DNA from: Quadrisphaera sp.
GTDB lineage: Bacteria; Actinomycetota; Actinomycetes; Actinomycetales; Quadrisphaeraceae
DNA: 7,382 nucleotides
Direction of reading: 5' to 3'
Assembly (NCBI GenBank): GCA_029258695.1
Contig: JARIBR010000267.1
Location: 1 to 7,382 of the forward strand
The notes beneath the pieces are model-generated. The model did not search any database and was not told the DNA's origin. It saw nothing but the letters and a program-made list of their open reading frames with translations. Below are positions 1 to 5,564 of the stretch, one piece after another (within the stretch, counting starts at the first letter, position 1; every line of letters starts with the position of its first letter). The translations under genes and the position numbers were made by a program.

Positions 1-60
1 AGCTCGTCCGCCGGCGTCAGCGCGGCCTGGACGTCGGTCATGCCGGGGGCATCGGCCTGA
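1..60. other. Edge fragment of a neighbouring gene, strand undecided
   Basis: Two readings are possible and I cannot choose between them. On the minus strand an ATG at 41-39 opens MTDVQAALTPADEL and runs off the left edge. All its third codon positions are G or C and the residues look like a normal N-terminus, but no Shine-Dalgarno sequence lies at a usual distance. On the plus strand the first frame is open from base 1 to a TGA at 58-60, also with high third-position GC. In that case it would be the C-terminus of a gene converging on the DUF2795 gene, with the hairpin at 67-83 between the two stops. No family is recognisable from so few residues. Confidence 0.3.
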
Positions 61-66
61 CGATCT

Positions 67-83
67 CCGACCTGAAGGGTCGG
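67..83. terminator. Short GC hairpin after the DUF2795 stop
   Basis: A perfect 6-bp inverted repeat, CCGACC / GGTCGG, with a 5-nt loop begins 5 nt beyond the DUF2795 stop codon. There is no T-run on either strand, so it is at best a weak or factor-assisted terminator. It could serve both strands if a plus-strand gene ends at 60. Confidence 0.3.
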
Positions 84-88
84 GCGGG

Positions 89-283
89 TCAGCCCTTCGA
101 GAACTCCTGGACCACGCCCGACGGACCCTCGTACTCGCGGTCGGCGATGGTGCCCAGCCGGTCGAGGACGTCCTGCGGTGCGCCGTTGTCCTTCGCCGCC
201 TCCACGAGGGCGTCCTTGCCCGCGGGGTAGTCCACTCCCTTCAGGTGCTTCTGCAGCTCGATGGGGCTGGGCTGGTCGGCCAC
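89..283 (-). CDS. DUF2795 family small protein
   Basis: A 64-residue cytoplasmic protein with no signal peptide or membrane segment. The start VADQPSPIELQKHLKGVDYP, followed by a DxLV..A..NGA..DVLDRL helix and a final DREYEGP-containing segment, matches the DUF2795 family. This is a small single-domain family common in actinobacteria, and the length is normal for it. The biochemical role of the family is unknown to me; the fold looks like a short helical module and no catalytic motif is visible. The GTG start at 283 is chosen because GGAGGAG lies 5 nt upstream and the family's N-terminal PIELQKHLKG motif follows directly. The frame stays open upstream to 658, but that part overlaps the glycosyltransferase gene on the other strand and has no family signature. 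The gene is divergent from the glycosyltransferase pair. Confidence 0.88.
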   Translation of the reverse strand: MADQPSPIELQKHLKGVDYPAGKDALVEAAKDNGAPQDVLDRLGTIADREYEGPSGVVQEFSKG

Positions 284-288
284 GTCGT

Positions 289-295
289 CTCCTCC
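289..295 (-). promoter_or_regulatory. Ribosome binding site of the DUF2795 gene
   Basis: GGAGGAG on the minus strand, 5 nt before the GTG at 283. It fixes the start against much longer in-frame alternatives. Confidence 0.75.
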
Positions 296-361
296 GGTCA
301 GGGTTGCGGCGGGGCGCGCACGCACGCGCGTTCCGCACCGGCGCGGTCGGCCGGTCCACGG

Positions 362-389
362 ATTCTTCCCCCCGCTGGGCGGATGGCAA
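362..389 (-). promoter_or_regulatory. Candidate sigma-70-type promoter for the DUF2795 gene
   Basis: Read on the minus strand, TTGCCA (389-384, five of six matches to TTGACA) is followed after 16 nt by AAGAAT (367-362, four of six matches to TATAAT). This would give a leader of roughly 70 nt before the GTG at 283. The AT-richer hexamer stands out in an otherwise GC-rich gap. It is a pattern match only. Confidence 0.33.
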
Positions 390-391
390 CC

Positions 392-396
392 GGAGG
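392..396 (+). promoter_or_regulatory. Ribosome binding site of the first glycosyltransferase
   Basis: GGAGG lies 17 nt before the ATG at 414 and 11 nt before an in-frame GTG at 408. The spacing favours GTG 408 over ATG 414, which would add only two residues (V-A). It argues clearly against the in-frame ATG at 261. Confidence 0.5.
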
Positions 397-413
397 CGGC
401 ATCATCCGTGGCG

Positions 414-1400
414 ATGACCCTGACGACCGACCGCGCCGACGAGCCGCGCCCCACGACCCCCGACTCGACGCCCACGGCCGGTGACGTCCACGACCGCGTC
501 AGCGTCGTGCTCATCACGTACCAGCGCCGCGCCGAGGTCCTGGACGCGGTCGCCCGTCTGCTGGGGCTGCCCGAGCGCCCCCGCGTGGTCGTGGTGGACA
601 ACGGCTCGACCGACGGGAGCGTGCCCGCCCTGCGCGAGCGGTTCGCGGCGGCGGCCACCGGAGGGCGCCTGGACCTGGTGGCTCTGCCCTACAACGCCGG
701 CGCGACGGGACGCAACGTCGGTGTGGGCCGCGCCACCACGCCCTACGTGGCCTTCTGCGACGACGACACGTGGTGGGAGCCCGGGTCGCTGGAGCGCGCC
801 GCCGTGCTGCTCGACGCCCACGAGGACGTCGCGGTGCTCACCGCGCGGATCGTCGTCGAGCCGGCCGGCACGGAGGACCCGATCGTCGCCGAGCTGCGTG
901 ACTCCCCCGTGGTCGGCGCCCGGCCGGGACTGCCGGGCCCTGCGCTGGGAAGCTTCCTCGCCGGTGCCTCGGTGGTGCGCGCGGACGCCTTCACCGCCGT
1001 GGGCGGTTTCGACCACCGGCTGTGGCTCGGCGGGGAGGAGGAGCTGCTCGCCGCCGACCTCGCGAGCGCCGGCTGGGAGCTGTGCTTCGCCGAGGCGCTG
1101 ACCGTCCACCACCGGGCCTCGGTCGCCCGGGAGTCGCTGCGCCGGCGCCGCGACGGGGTGCGCAACGCCCTGTGGTTCCTGCTGCTGCGCCGCCCCTGGC
1201 CGGCGGTGGCGCGCCGCGCCCTGGTGCTGGCGCGCTCCTCGCGCCGGGACCGCACGTGGGCCCTCGGCGTGCTCGACGCCCTGCGCGGGTTGCCGTGGGT
1301 GCTGCGGGAGCGGCGCGTGCTCGCGCCGGGCGTCGAGGCGCGGTTCCGCGTCCTGGAGGCACCGCAGGCCGCGTCATCGGCCCGGCGGTACGTCGCGTGA
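414..1400 (+). CDS. Family 2 glycosyltransferase (first of tandem pair)
   Basis: A 328-residue predicted cytoplasmic GT-A fold glycosyltransferase. After a Thr/Pro-rich, probably disordered N-terminus (1-27), the nucleotide-sugar domain opens with VSVVLITY (29-36). It continues with VVDNGSTD (60-67), the N.G...GRNVG segment (94-103) and the metal/UDP-binding FCDDDTWW (114-121, a DxD equivalent). The acceptor-side GGEEE (206-210) and VHH (231-233) follow. The C-terminal 80 residues are Arg-rich and amphipathic (RRPWPAVARRAL) and may sit on the membrane surface. No transmembrane helix is evident. Donor and acceptor cannot be told. The start is uncertain by two codons (ATG 414 or GTG 408, judged by the GGAGG at 392-396). 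The stop overlaps the GTG of the next gene, so translation is likely coupled. The downstream gene is a clear paralogue. Confidence 0.88.
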   Translation: MTLTTDRADEPRPTTPDSTPTAGDVHDRVSVVLITYQRRAEVLDAVARLLGLPERPRVVVVDNGSTDGSVPALRERFAAAATGGRLDLVALPYNAGATGRNVGVGRATTPYVAFCDDDTWWEPGSLERAAVLLDAHEDVAVLTARIVVEPAGTEDPIVAELRDSPVVGARPGLPGPALGSFLAGASVVRADAFTAVGGFDHRLWLGGEEELLAADLASAGWELCFAEALTVHHRASVARESLRRRRDGVRNALWFLLLRRPWPAVARRALVLARSSRRDRTWALGVLDALRGLPWVLRERRVLAPGVEARFRVLEAPQAASSARRYVA

Positions 1401-2263
1401 GCGGCTCCCCCGTGAGCGCCGAGCACCTCGGTGACGCGGTGACCGTGGTCGTCGCCAGCCAGAACCGGCGCGGCGAGCTGCTGGAGTCGCTGAGCCGCCA
1501 CGAGGCGCCGGTGATCCTGCTCGACAACGCCTCGAGCGACGGCAGCGCCGAGGCCGTGCGCGCGGCGCACCCGGGCGTCGAGGTGGTCGCCCTGCCGCGC
1601 AACCGCGGCGCCGCGGCGCGCACGATCGGCGTCGCGCGGGCGGGCACGCGCTACGTGGCCTTCGCCGACGACGACTCGTGGTGGGCGCCCGGCGCCCTGG
1701 CCCGCGCCGTGGAGCTCATGGATGCCCACCCGCGTGCCGCGGCGTTCCACGCGCGGATCCTCCTCGGGCCCGAGGAGCGCCTCGAACCGCTGTGCGCGGA
1801 GCTGGCGCGGGCGCCGCTGGGCACCGAGGCGGACATGCCCGGCCCGGCGATCGTCGGCTTCGCGGCCTGCGGGGTGATCGTGCGCGCGGAGGCCTTCACT
1901 CGCGCCGGAGGCTTCGACGACGTCGTGGTCTTCCCCGGCGAGGAGGAGCGCCTGACCCTCGACCTGCTCGCCGCCGGCTGGGCCTTGGCGTACGTGCCCG
2001 AGCTCGTCGTCCACCACCACCCCTCCCCCGCGCGCTCGAGCCCGGAGGTCCGGCGCGCGGCCATCGCCCGCTCCGCGGTGCTGACCGCGGTGATGCGCCG
2101 CCCGTGGCCCGTGGTGGCGCGCCGGGCGCTCGCCGCGTGGCGCGACGCCGGCGCCGGACGGGCGGGGCTGCGCCGCGCGGTCCGCTCGCTGCCCGCAGCC
2201 CTGGTGGCGCGCCGCCGTGTGCCCTCGTCCGTCGAGCGTCAGGTGGCCGACCTCCACCCCTGA
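1397..2263 (+). CDS. Family 2 glycosyltransferase (second of tandem pair)
   Basis: A 288-residue paralogue of the preceding gene, colinear with it over nearly its whole length. VTVVVASQNRR (16-26) replaces VSVVLITYQRR. LLDNASSD (41-48), YVAFADDDSWW (86-96), GEEE (181-184), a VVHHH motif (204-208) and RRPWPVVARRAL (234-245) all have direct counterparts. One difference is that the Asn of the usual ARNxG motif is Thr here (AARTIG, 74-79). It lacks the disordered N-terminal extension of the first copy. The GTG start overlaps the upstream TGA as GTGA and there is no good Shine-Dalgarno, which fits translational coupling. A second in-frame GTG at 1412 is a possible alternative. The predicted product is soluble or peripheral. 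The two enzymes probably add sugars to the same glycan; this is inference from pairing only. Confidence 0.87.
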   Translation: MSGSPVSAEHLGDAVTVVVASQNRRGELLESLSRHEAPVILLDNASSDGSAEAVRAAHPGVEVVALPRNRGAAARTIGVARAGTRYVAFADDDSWWAPGALARAVELMDAHPRAAAFHARILLGPEERLEPLCAELARAPLGTEADMPGPAIVGFAACGVIVRAEAFTRAGGFDDVVVFPGEEERLTLDLLAAGWALAYVPELVVHHHPSPARSSPEVRRAAIARSAVLTAVMRRPWPVVARRALAAWRDAGAGRAGLRRAVRSLPAALVARRRVPSSVERQVADLHP

Positions 2264-2324
2264 GCAACCTCTCGGGAGGCTGAGCGTCAGGGTGAACGCA
2301 GGCAGGTCCTGGTCGCGCCGCCCC

Positions 2325-2329
2325 AGGAG
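2325..2329 (+). promoter_or_regulatory. Ribosome binding site of the lectin/Excalibur gene
   Basis: AGGAG, 6 nt before the ATG at 2336, directly in front of a well-formed signal peptide. It lies in the 72-bp gap after the glycosyltransferase pair, where I see no convincing promoter hexamers. Confidence 0.6.
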
Positions 2330-2335
2330 CCGTCC

Positions 2336-2842
2336 ATGCCCGTACCCCCGCTGCGCCTGCTGGCCGGCGTCCTGTCCGCGGCGCTCGCCGCCACGTCCCT
2401 CGTCGCCATGGCGCCCACCGCGTCCGCGGCGGAGGTACGGCTCTCCCAGCTGCTCGCCGGCCTCGGGCTGGTCCGGCGAGCAGCAGGAGGCGTACGGCAA
2501 CGAGCTCGACTTCGCGCCCACCCTGCCGGCCAGGTCCTCACGCCCGGTGCGTGGCTGCTCTCCCCCGACCGCAGCGTCGGACTGGCGTTCCAGCCCGACG
2601 GCAACCTCACGGCCGACGCGCCCGGGTACCGCCCGCTCTGGTCATCGGGCACCTACGGCAACCGCGGCGCGACGCTGAGGGTGCAGGACGACGGCAACGC
2701 CGTGCTCTACCGCGGGCAGCCCGGCTACCGCAGCGGGCTCGACCGTGACGGTGACGGGATCGCCTGCGAGCAGGGCCCACCGCTGCGGCAGCGGTCGTCC
2801 CCGGGGGGCGGGCCGACGCGCCGCGAGATGCTGCGCCGGTGA
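2336..2842 (+). CDS. Secreted B-lectin / partial Excalibur protein, probably frameshift-damaged
   Basis: As read, 168 residues. A signal peptide (1-31, hydrophobic core LLAGVLSAALAATSLVA, cleavage near TASA-AE) sends it out of the cell. Residues 66-125 match one and a half repeats of a bulb-type mannose-binding lectin. They contain GQVLTPGAWLLSPD, a degenerate first sugar site (QPDGNLTAD, 86-94), LWSSGTYGN, and an intact QxDxNxVxY site (QDDGNAVLY, 117-125). The sequence passes directly into the last part of an Excalibur calcium-binding domain (PGYRSGLDRDGDGIACE, 129-145). The N-terminal Cys half of that domain is absent. Residues about 48-65 read as Arg-rich nonsense, while the neighbouring frame carries perfect third-position GC there, so two compensating indels are likely. 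A 23-residue Arg/Gly-rich tail follows the Excalibur end. The TGA overlaps the GTG of the DUF389 gene. The protein could bind wall or surface glycans; its function is unproven. Confidence 0.72.
   Translation: MPVPPLRLLAGVLSAALAATSLVAMAPTASAAEVRLSQLLAGLGLVRRAAGGVRQRARLRAHPAGQVLTPGAWLLSPDRSVGLAFQPDGNLTADAPGYRPLWSSGTYGNRGATLRVQDDGNAVLYRGQPGYRSGLDRDGDGIACEQGPPLRQRSSPGGGPTRREMLRR
2779..2795 (+). terminator. Hairpin inside the 3' end of the lectin/Excalibur gene
   Basis: A perfect 7-bp stem, ACCGCTG / CAGCGGT, with a 3-nt loop begins 9 nt after the final Glu codon of the Excalibur motif. It lies inside the present reading frame. Its position is what one would expect of a terminator or 3'-end hairpin if the protein once stopped at the usual ACE end. 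There is no T-run. It might instead tune expression of the overlapping DUF389 gene. Confidence 0.3.
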
Positions 2843-4416
2843 CCCACGCCTTCGACCTCACCGAGCCCGCGACCGCGTCGCTGCGCCAGCGCTTCGGCGC
2901 CCTGGCGTGGCGCGGCGTCGTCGCGGACCTCCTCGCGTCGTTGTTGGCCGCCGGGGTCCTCGTGGTCCTCGCCGGCCGCGGTGGCGGTCTCGCCGTCCGG
3001 CTCGCCGGCCTGGCCCTGGCGCTCGCGGCCGTGGCCTACGTCCTCCCGCGCCTGCGCTCCCAGCGGTGGGCCCCGATGGGGGCTGCGCTCGTCGTGGCCG
3101 CCGCCGGCGCTGTCCTCGCGCTCGCGCCGCAGGGCAGCCTGCCGCTGCGCGTGCTGGCAGGCTCGGCGCTCGCGCTCGTGGGGGTGGTGCTCGCGGCCCG
3201 GGCCCTCATCGCCCCGCAGCGGTCGTGGTGGCGGGCCGCTGGTGCGGGTCTGCTCGTGGTGCTCGCGCTCGCGCTCCCGGGGCTGTCGTCCGCCCTGTAC
3301 AGCCTGGTCCTCCTCGCCGCCGCGGTGGGCGTGGTCGCCCAGGCGGTGCTGCGCGCCGCGGTTCGCCTCGGGGTGGCGGAGGTGACCGGCGGGCGATCCG
3401 GCGACGCCCGCATCACGAGCTGGATCGACGGTCTCGGCGCCCGGCCCCAGGAGCGGGGCGCGCTCTACGAGCAGGTGTACTTCGAGGGCGGCGATGCGCT
3501 GTCCCGGGTGCTGCGGTTCGCCCTCCTCATGACGTTCGCCTCCGTCATCAGCGCGATGGGGGTCCTCGCCGACTCCACCGCCGTCGTGGTGGGCGCGATG
3601 CTCGTCGCCCCCCTGATCTCGCCGATGATGGGGATGGGCCTGTCGCTGGCGATGGGCTGGCCCCGGCGCCTGGCCCGCTCCGCGGCGCTGGTGCTGCTGG
3701 GCAGCGGCATCGCGATCGGCACCGGAGCGCTCCTCGGCTCGCTCTCCACGCTGGGTGCGGGCCTCACCGGCAACAGCCAGGTGCTCTCGCGCGCCTCCCC
3801 GACGCTCGCCGACCTCGTCGTCGCCGTGGCTGCCGGCGCGGCGGGGGCCTACGCCCTCTCCCGGCGCGACGTCTCCTCCTCCCTGCCCGGGGTCGCCATC
3901 GCCATCGCGCTCGTCCCGCCGCTGTCCGTCGTGGGCATCACCGCGCAGTCCGGCGACGCCGCCCGCGCCAGCGGGACGCTGCTGCTGTTCCTCACCAACC
4001 TCGTGGCGATCCTCGTGGTCGGTGGCGCCGTCTTCGTGCTCACGGGCGTCGCGCCGCTGAGCCGGATGCGTGCGGTGCGCGCCCGGGTGCGCACCGCGCT
4101 GTTCGCGGTCCTGGCGCTCGGGGCTCTCGTCGTCGTGGGCCTCGGGCTCAACGGAGCCTCCATCGCCCGCGACGCGCTGGCCGAGGACGCGGCCCGCAGC
4201 GAGGTCACCGGATGGCTCGACCAGGACGACGACTTCACCGTCGTGTCCGTCGGCGTGGACGGGCCCGACGTCGACGTCGTCCTCGTGGGACCGGGCACGC
4301 CGCCGTCCCCGGACGCCCTCGCGGCGCGGCTGTCCTCGCGGCTCGACCGGCAGGTCAGCCTGGACCTGCAGTGGGTCCCGCGAGAGCGGGTGAGGGTCGT
4401 CTCGGGCACCGGATGA
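2839..4416 (+). CDS. DUF389 family multi-spanning membrane protein
   Basis: A 525-residue inner-membrane protein. Residues about 224-405 form the DUF389 core: ALLMTFASVISAMGVLADST, then AVVVGAMLVAPLISPMMGMG, a Gly-rich helix region, and PGVAIAIALVPPLSVVGI ending in LLLFLTNLVAILVVGG. This is the conserved hydrophobic domain of the family. Before it lie about six further hydrophobic segments (near 27-45, 51-71, 79-96, 104-124, 133-151 and 153-175), more than the minimal family needs. A last helix at 419-440 precedes a soluble acidic C-terminal domain (about 445-525) with a beta-rich VVSVGVDGPDVDVVLVG pattern. Transport or sensing roles have been proposed for DUF389 proteins, but I know of no established substrate. 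The GTG start overlaps the upstream TGA by four bases and lacks a strong Shine-Dalgarno, so it depends on translational coupling to the lectin gene. Confidence 0.87.
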   Translation: MTHAFDLTEPATASLRQRFGALAWRGVVADLLASLLAAGVLVVLAGRGGGLAVRLAGLALALAAVAYVLPRLRSQRWAPMGAALVVAAAGAVLALAPQGSLPLRVLAGSALALVGVVLAARALIAPQRSWWRAAGAGLLVVLALALPGLSSALYSLVLLAAAVGVVAQAVLRAAVRLGVAEVTGGRSGDARITSWIDGLGARPQERGALYEQVYFEGGDALSRVLRFALLMTFASVISAMGVLADSTAVVVGAMLVAPLISPMMGMGLSLAMGWPRRLARSAALVLLGSGIAIGTGALLGSLSTLGAGLTGNSQVLSRASPTLADLVVAVAAGAAGAYALSRRDVSSSLPGVAIAIALVPPLSVVGITAQSGDAARASGTLLLFLTNLVAILVVGGAVFVLTGVAPLSRMRAVRARVRTALFAVLALGALVVVGLGLNGASIARDALAEDAARSEVTGWLDQDDDFTVVSVGVDGPDVDVVLVGPGTPPSPDALAARLSSRLDRQVSLDLQWVPRERVRVVSGTG

Positions 4417-4440
4417 CCCGCCGGTGCGCGACGGCGCGGG
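4417..4440 (+). terminator. Imperfect GC hairpin immediately after the DUF389 stop
   Basis: CCC-GCCG (4417-4423) pairs with CGGC (4432-4435) and, after a two-base bulge, GGG (4438-4440), around an 8-nt loop. It starts right after the stop codon. There is no T-tract, so the terminator call is weak. Confidence 0.27.
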
Positions 4441-4526
4441 CACACCGACGCAGCTCGTCGTGGCACTCTGCCCGCTCGCCCTCCGCCCGGCGTCATCCCG
4501 GGGCGCGACCCGATCTGCCGAGAGCA

Positions 4527-4541
4527 GGCGCGTCGCGCGCC
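4527..4541. repeat. Perfect GC inverted repeat in the gap before the HNH gene
   Basis: GGCGCG / CGCGCC separated by three bases. It lies 62 nt upstream of the HNH gene start. It could be part of the DUF389 transcript end, an operator, or chance in such GC-rich DNA. Apart from this, the hairpin at 4417-4440 and the weak -10 at 4570, I see nothing in the 186-bp gap. Confidence 0.3.
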
Positions 4542-4569
4542 CCCAGGGCACGGTGGCGCGACGGGTCCT

Positions 4570-4575
4570 TACGCT
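4570..4575 (+). promoter_or_regulatory. Candidate -10 element for the HNH lipoprotein gene
   Basis: TACGCT fits the actinobacterial TANNNT -10 pattern and would give a leader of about 20 nt carrying the AGGAGG at 4591. I see no matching -35 hexamer at 16-18 nt, so this is tentative. Confidence 0.25.
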
Positions 4576-4590
4576 CGGCGCACCCCCCGC

Positions 4591-4596
4591 AGGAGG
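4591..4596 (+). promoter_or_regulatory. Ribosome binding site of the HNH lipoprotein gene
   Basis: AGGAGG, 6 nt before the GTG at 4603. The spacing favours this GTG over the in-frame ATG at 4612 (15 nt away). Confidence 0.8.
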
Positions 4597-4602
4597 TCGC
4601 TC

Positions 4603-5517
4603 GTGTCATCGATGTCTGCCCGCTCAGGGTCACCGCCCCGGCGCCGCCGCACCGCGGTGGGTGCGCTGGTCGGTGCACTGGTGGTGTCCAGCGCCCTCGG
4701 CGCGTGCGCGACGCTCACGTCACCGGCCGGGAGCACCACCGCGGCCCGGGCCGGCTCCGCGCTCGAGGCGCTGGAGACCTTGCCCGTCAAGGGCCGCGCA
4801 CCGATGACCGGCTACGACCGCGAGCAGTTCGGCCCCGCGTGGACCGACACCGACCGCAACGGCTGCGACACCCGCAACGACGTCCTCGCGCGCGACCTCC
4901 ACGACACCACCCTGGAGCCGGGCACCCGGGGGTGCGTCGTGGTCTCCGGCACCCTGGACGACCCCTACTCGGGCGACGTCCTCGACTTCACCCGCGGCGC
5001 GCAGACCAGCGCCGAGGTGCAGATCGACCACGTCGTCGCCCTGGGCGACGCCTGGCAGAAGGGAGCGCAGCAGCTCGACCTGCCCACGCGCACGGCCCTG
5101 GCGAACGACCCGTTGAACCTCCTCGCCGTCGACGGACCGCTGAACGGTCAGAAGCAGGCCGGGGACGCCGCGACCTGGCTGCCCCCGAACACCGCGTTCC
5201 GGTGCGCCTACGTCGCCCGGCAGGTGGCCGTGAAGGTCCGCTACGACCTGTGGGTGACCGCCGCCGAGCGTGACGCGAGCGCCCGGGTGCTCAGCCGCTG
5301 CCCCGACGAGCCCCTGCCCACGGGCGAAGCCGCCGATCGGGCAGCGCCCTCCGCCGAGGTCGAGGAGCCCGACGAGGCCGGCGCGCCGGCGCCCACCCCG
5401 TCCTGGGCGAGCTGCACCGAGGTGCGTGAGGCGGGCGCCGCCCCCATCCGCTCACGGGACCCCGGCTTCGAGCCGAGGTTCGACCGTGACGGGGACGGCA
5501 CCGGCTGCGAGGGGTGA
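4603..5517 (+). CDS. Exported DUF1524-type HNH nuclease lipoprotein with Excalibur domain
   Basis: A 304-residue exported protein. An Arg-rich start and a hydrophobic stretch (18-33) end in a lipobox-like LGAC (32-35), so it is probably anchored by Cys35, although a plain secreted form is possible. Residues about 70-235 match the DUF1524/GmrSD C-terminal-like HNH family. They contain YDREQFGPAWTDTDRNGCDT (71-90), RGCVVVSG, the catalytic IDHVVAL (141-147), AWQKGA, ALANDPLNLLAV (166-176), and NGQK..GD..TWLPP (181-195). Asp142-His143, Asn172, Lys184 and Asp188 are the expected active-site positions and all are present. Cys88, Cys111, Cys201 and Cys233 could form disulfides outside the cell. An acidic Ala/Pro linker (236-267) leads to a complete Excalibur domain (268-303) with Cys271 and FDRDGDGTGCE, a calcium-binding loop. 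Likely role: surface or extracellular nucleic-acid cleavage, inferred from the family. The gene converges on the minus-strand membrane protein gene. Confidence 0.9.
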   Translation: MSSMSARSGSPPRRRRTAVGALVGALVVSSALGACATLTSPAGSTTAARAGSALEALETLPVKGRAPMTGYDREQFGPAWTDTDRNGCDTRNDVLARDLHDTTLEPGTRGCVVVSGTLDDPYSGDVLDFTRGAQTSAEVQIDHVVALGDAWQKGAQQLDLPTRTALANDPLNLLAVDGPLNGQKQAGDAATWLPPNTAFRCAYVARQVAVKVRYDLWVTAAERDASARVLSRCPDEPLPTGEAADRAAPSAEVEEPDEAGAPAPTPSWASCTEVREAGAAPIRSRDPGFEPRFDRDGDGTGCEG

Positions 5518-5519
5518 CG

Positions 5520-5535
5520 GGTGGGTCCATCCACC
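5520..5535. terminator. Small hairpin between convergent genes
   Basis: GGTGG / CCACC with a 6-nt loop, starting 3 nt after the HNH gene stop. It is short, but adjacent to a much stronger hairpin at 5541-5564. Together they probably end both converging transcripts. Confidence 0.4.
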
Positions 5536-5540
5536 GGGCC

Positions 5541-5564
5541 GCGCGCCGTCAGGGACGGGCGCGC
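5541..5564. terminator. Strong bidirectional hairpin overlapping a stop codon
   Basis: GCGCGCC (5541-5547) pairs perfectly with GGCGCGC (5558-5564). Inside it GTC pairs with GAC around a 3-nt loop, with one bulged G, giving ten mostly G-C pairs. It lies 23 nt beyond the HNH gene stop and contains the TGA of the minus-strand membrane gene (5551-5549). There is no T-run, as is usual for high-GC actinomycete terminators. Confidence 0.5.

Noticed and set aside
261..413. N-terminal extension of the first glycosyltransferase from the ATG at 261
   Set aside because: The added 51 residues have no GT2 similarity and overlap the DUF2795 start and its ribosome binding site; GGAGG at 392-396 supports a start at 408 or 414.
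743..2521. 592-codon open frame on the minus strand opposite the two glycosyltransferases
   Set aside because: Low-complexity Arg/Gly/His sequence mirroring the real plus-strand genes, with no motif and no ribosome binding site. Long antisense frames are expected at this GC content.
2725..4551. 608-codon open frame on the minus strand opposite the DUF389 gene
   Set aside because: Composed of His/Glu/Arg/Gly repeats with no hydrophobic core or family signature; the plus strand carries a clear DUF389 protein.
2745..5273. 842-codon plus-strand open frame overlapping both the DUF389 and HNH genes
   Set aside because: Arg/Ala/Pro-rich out-of-frame shadow with no motifs; both overlapped genes have strong family matches in other frames.
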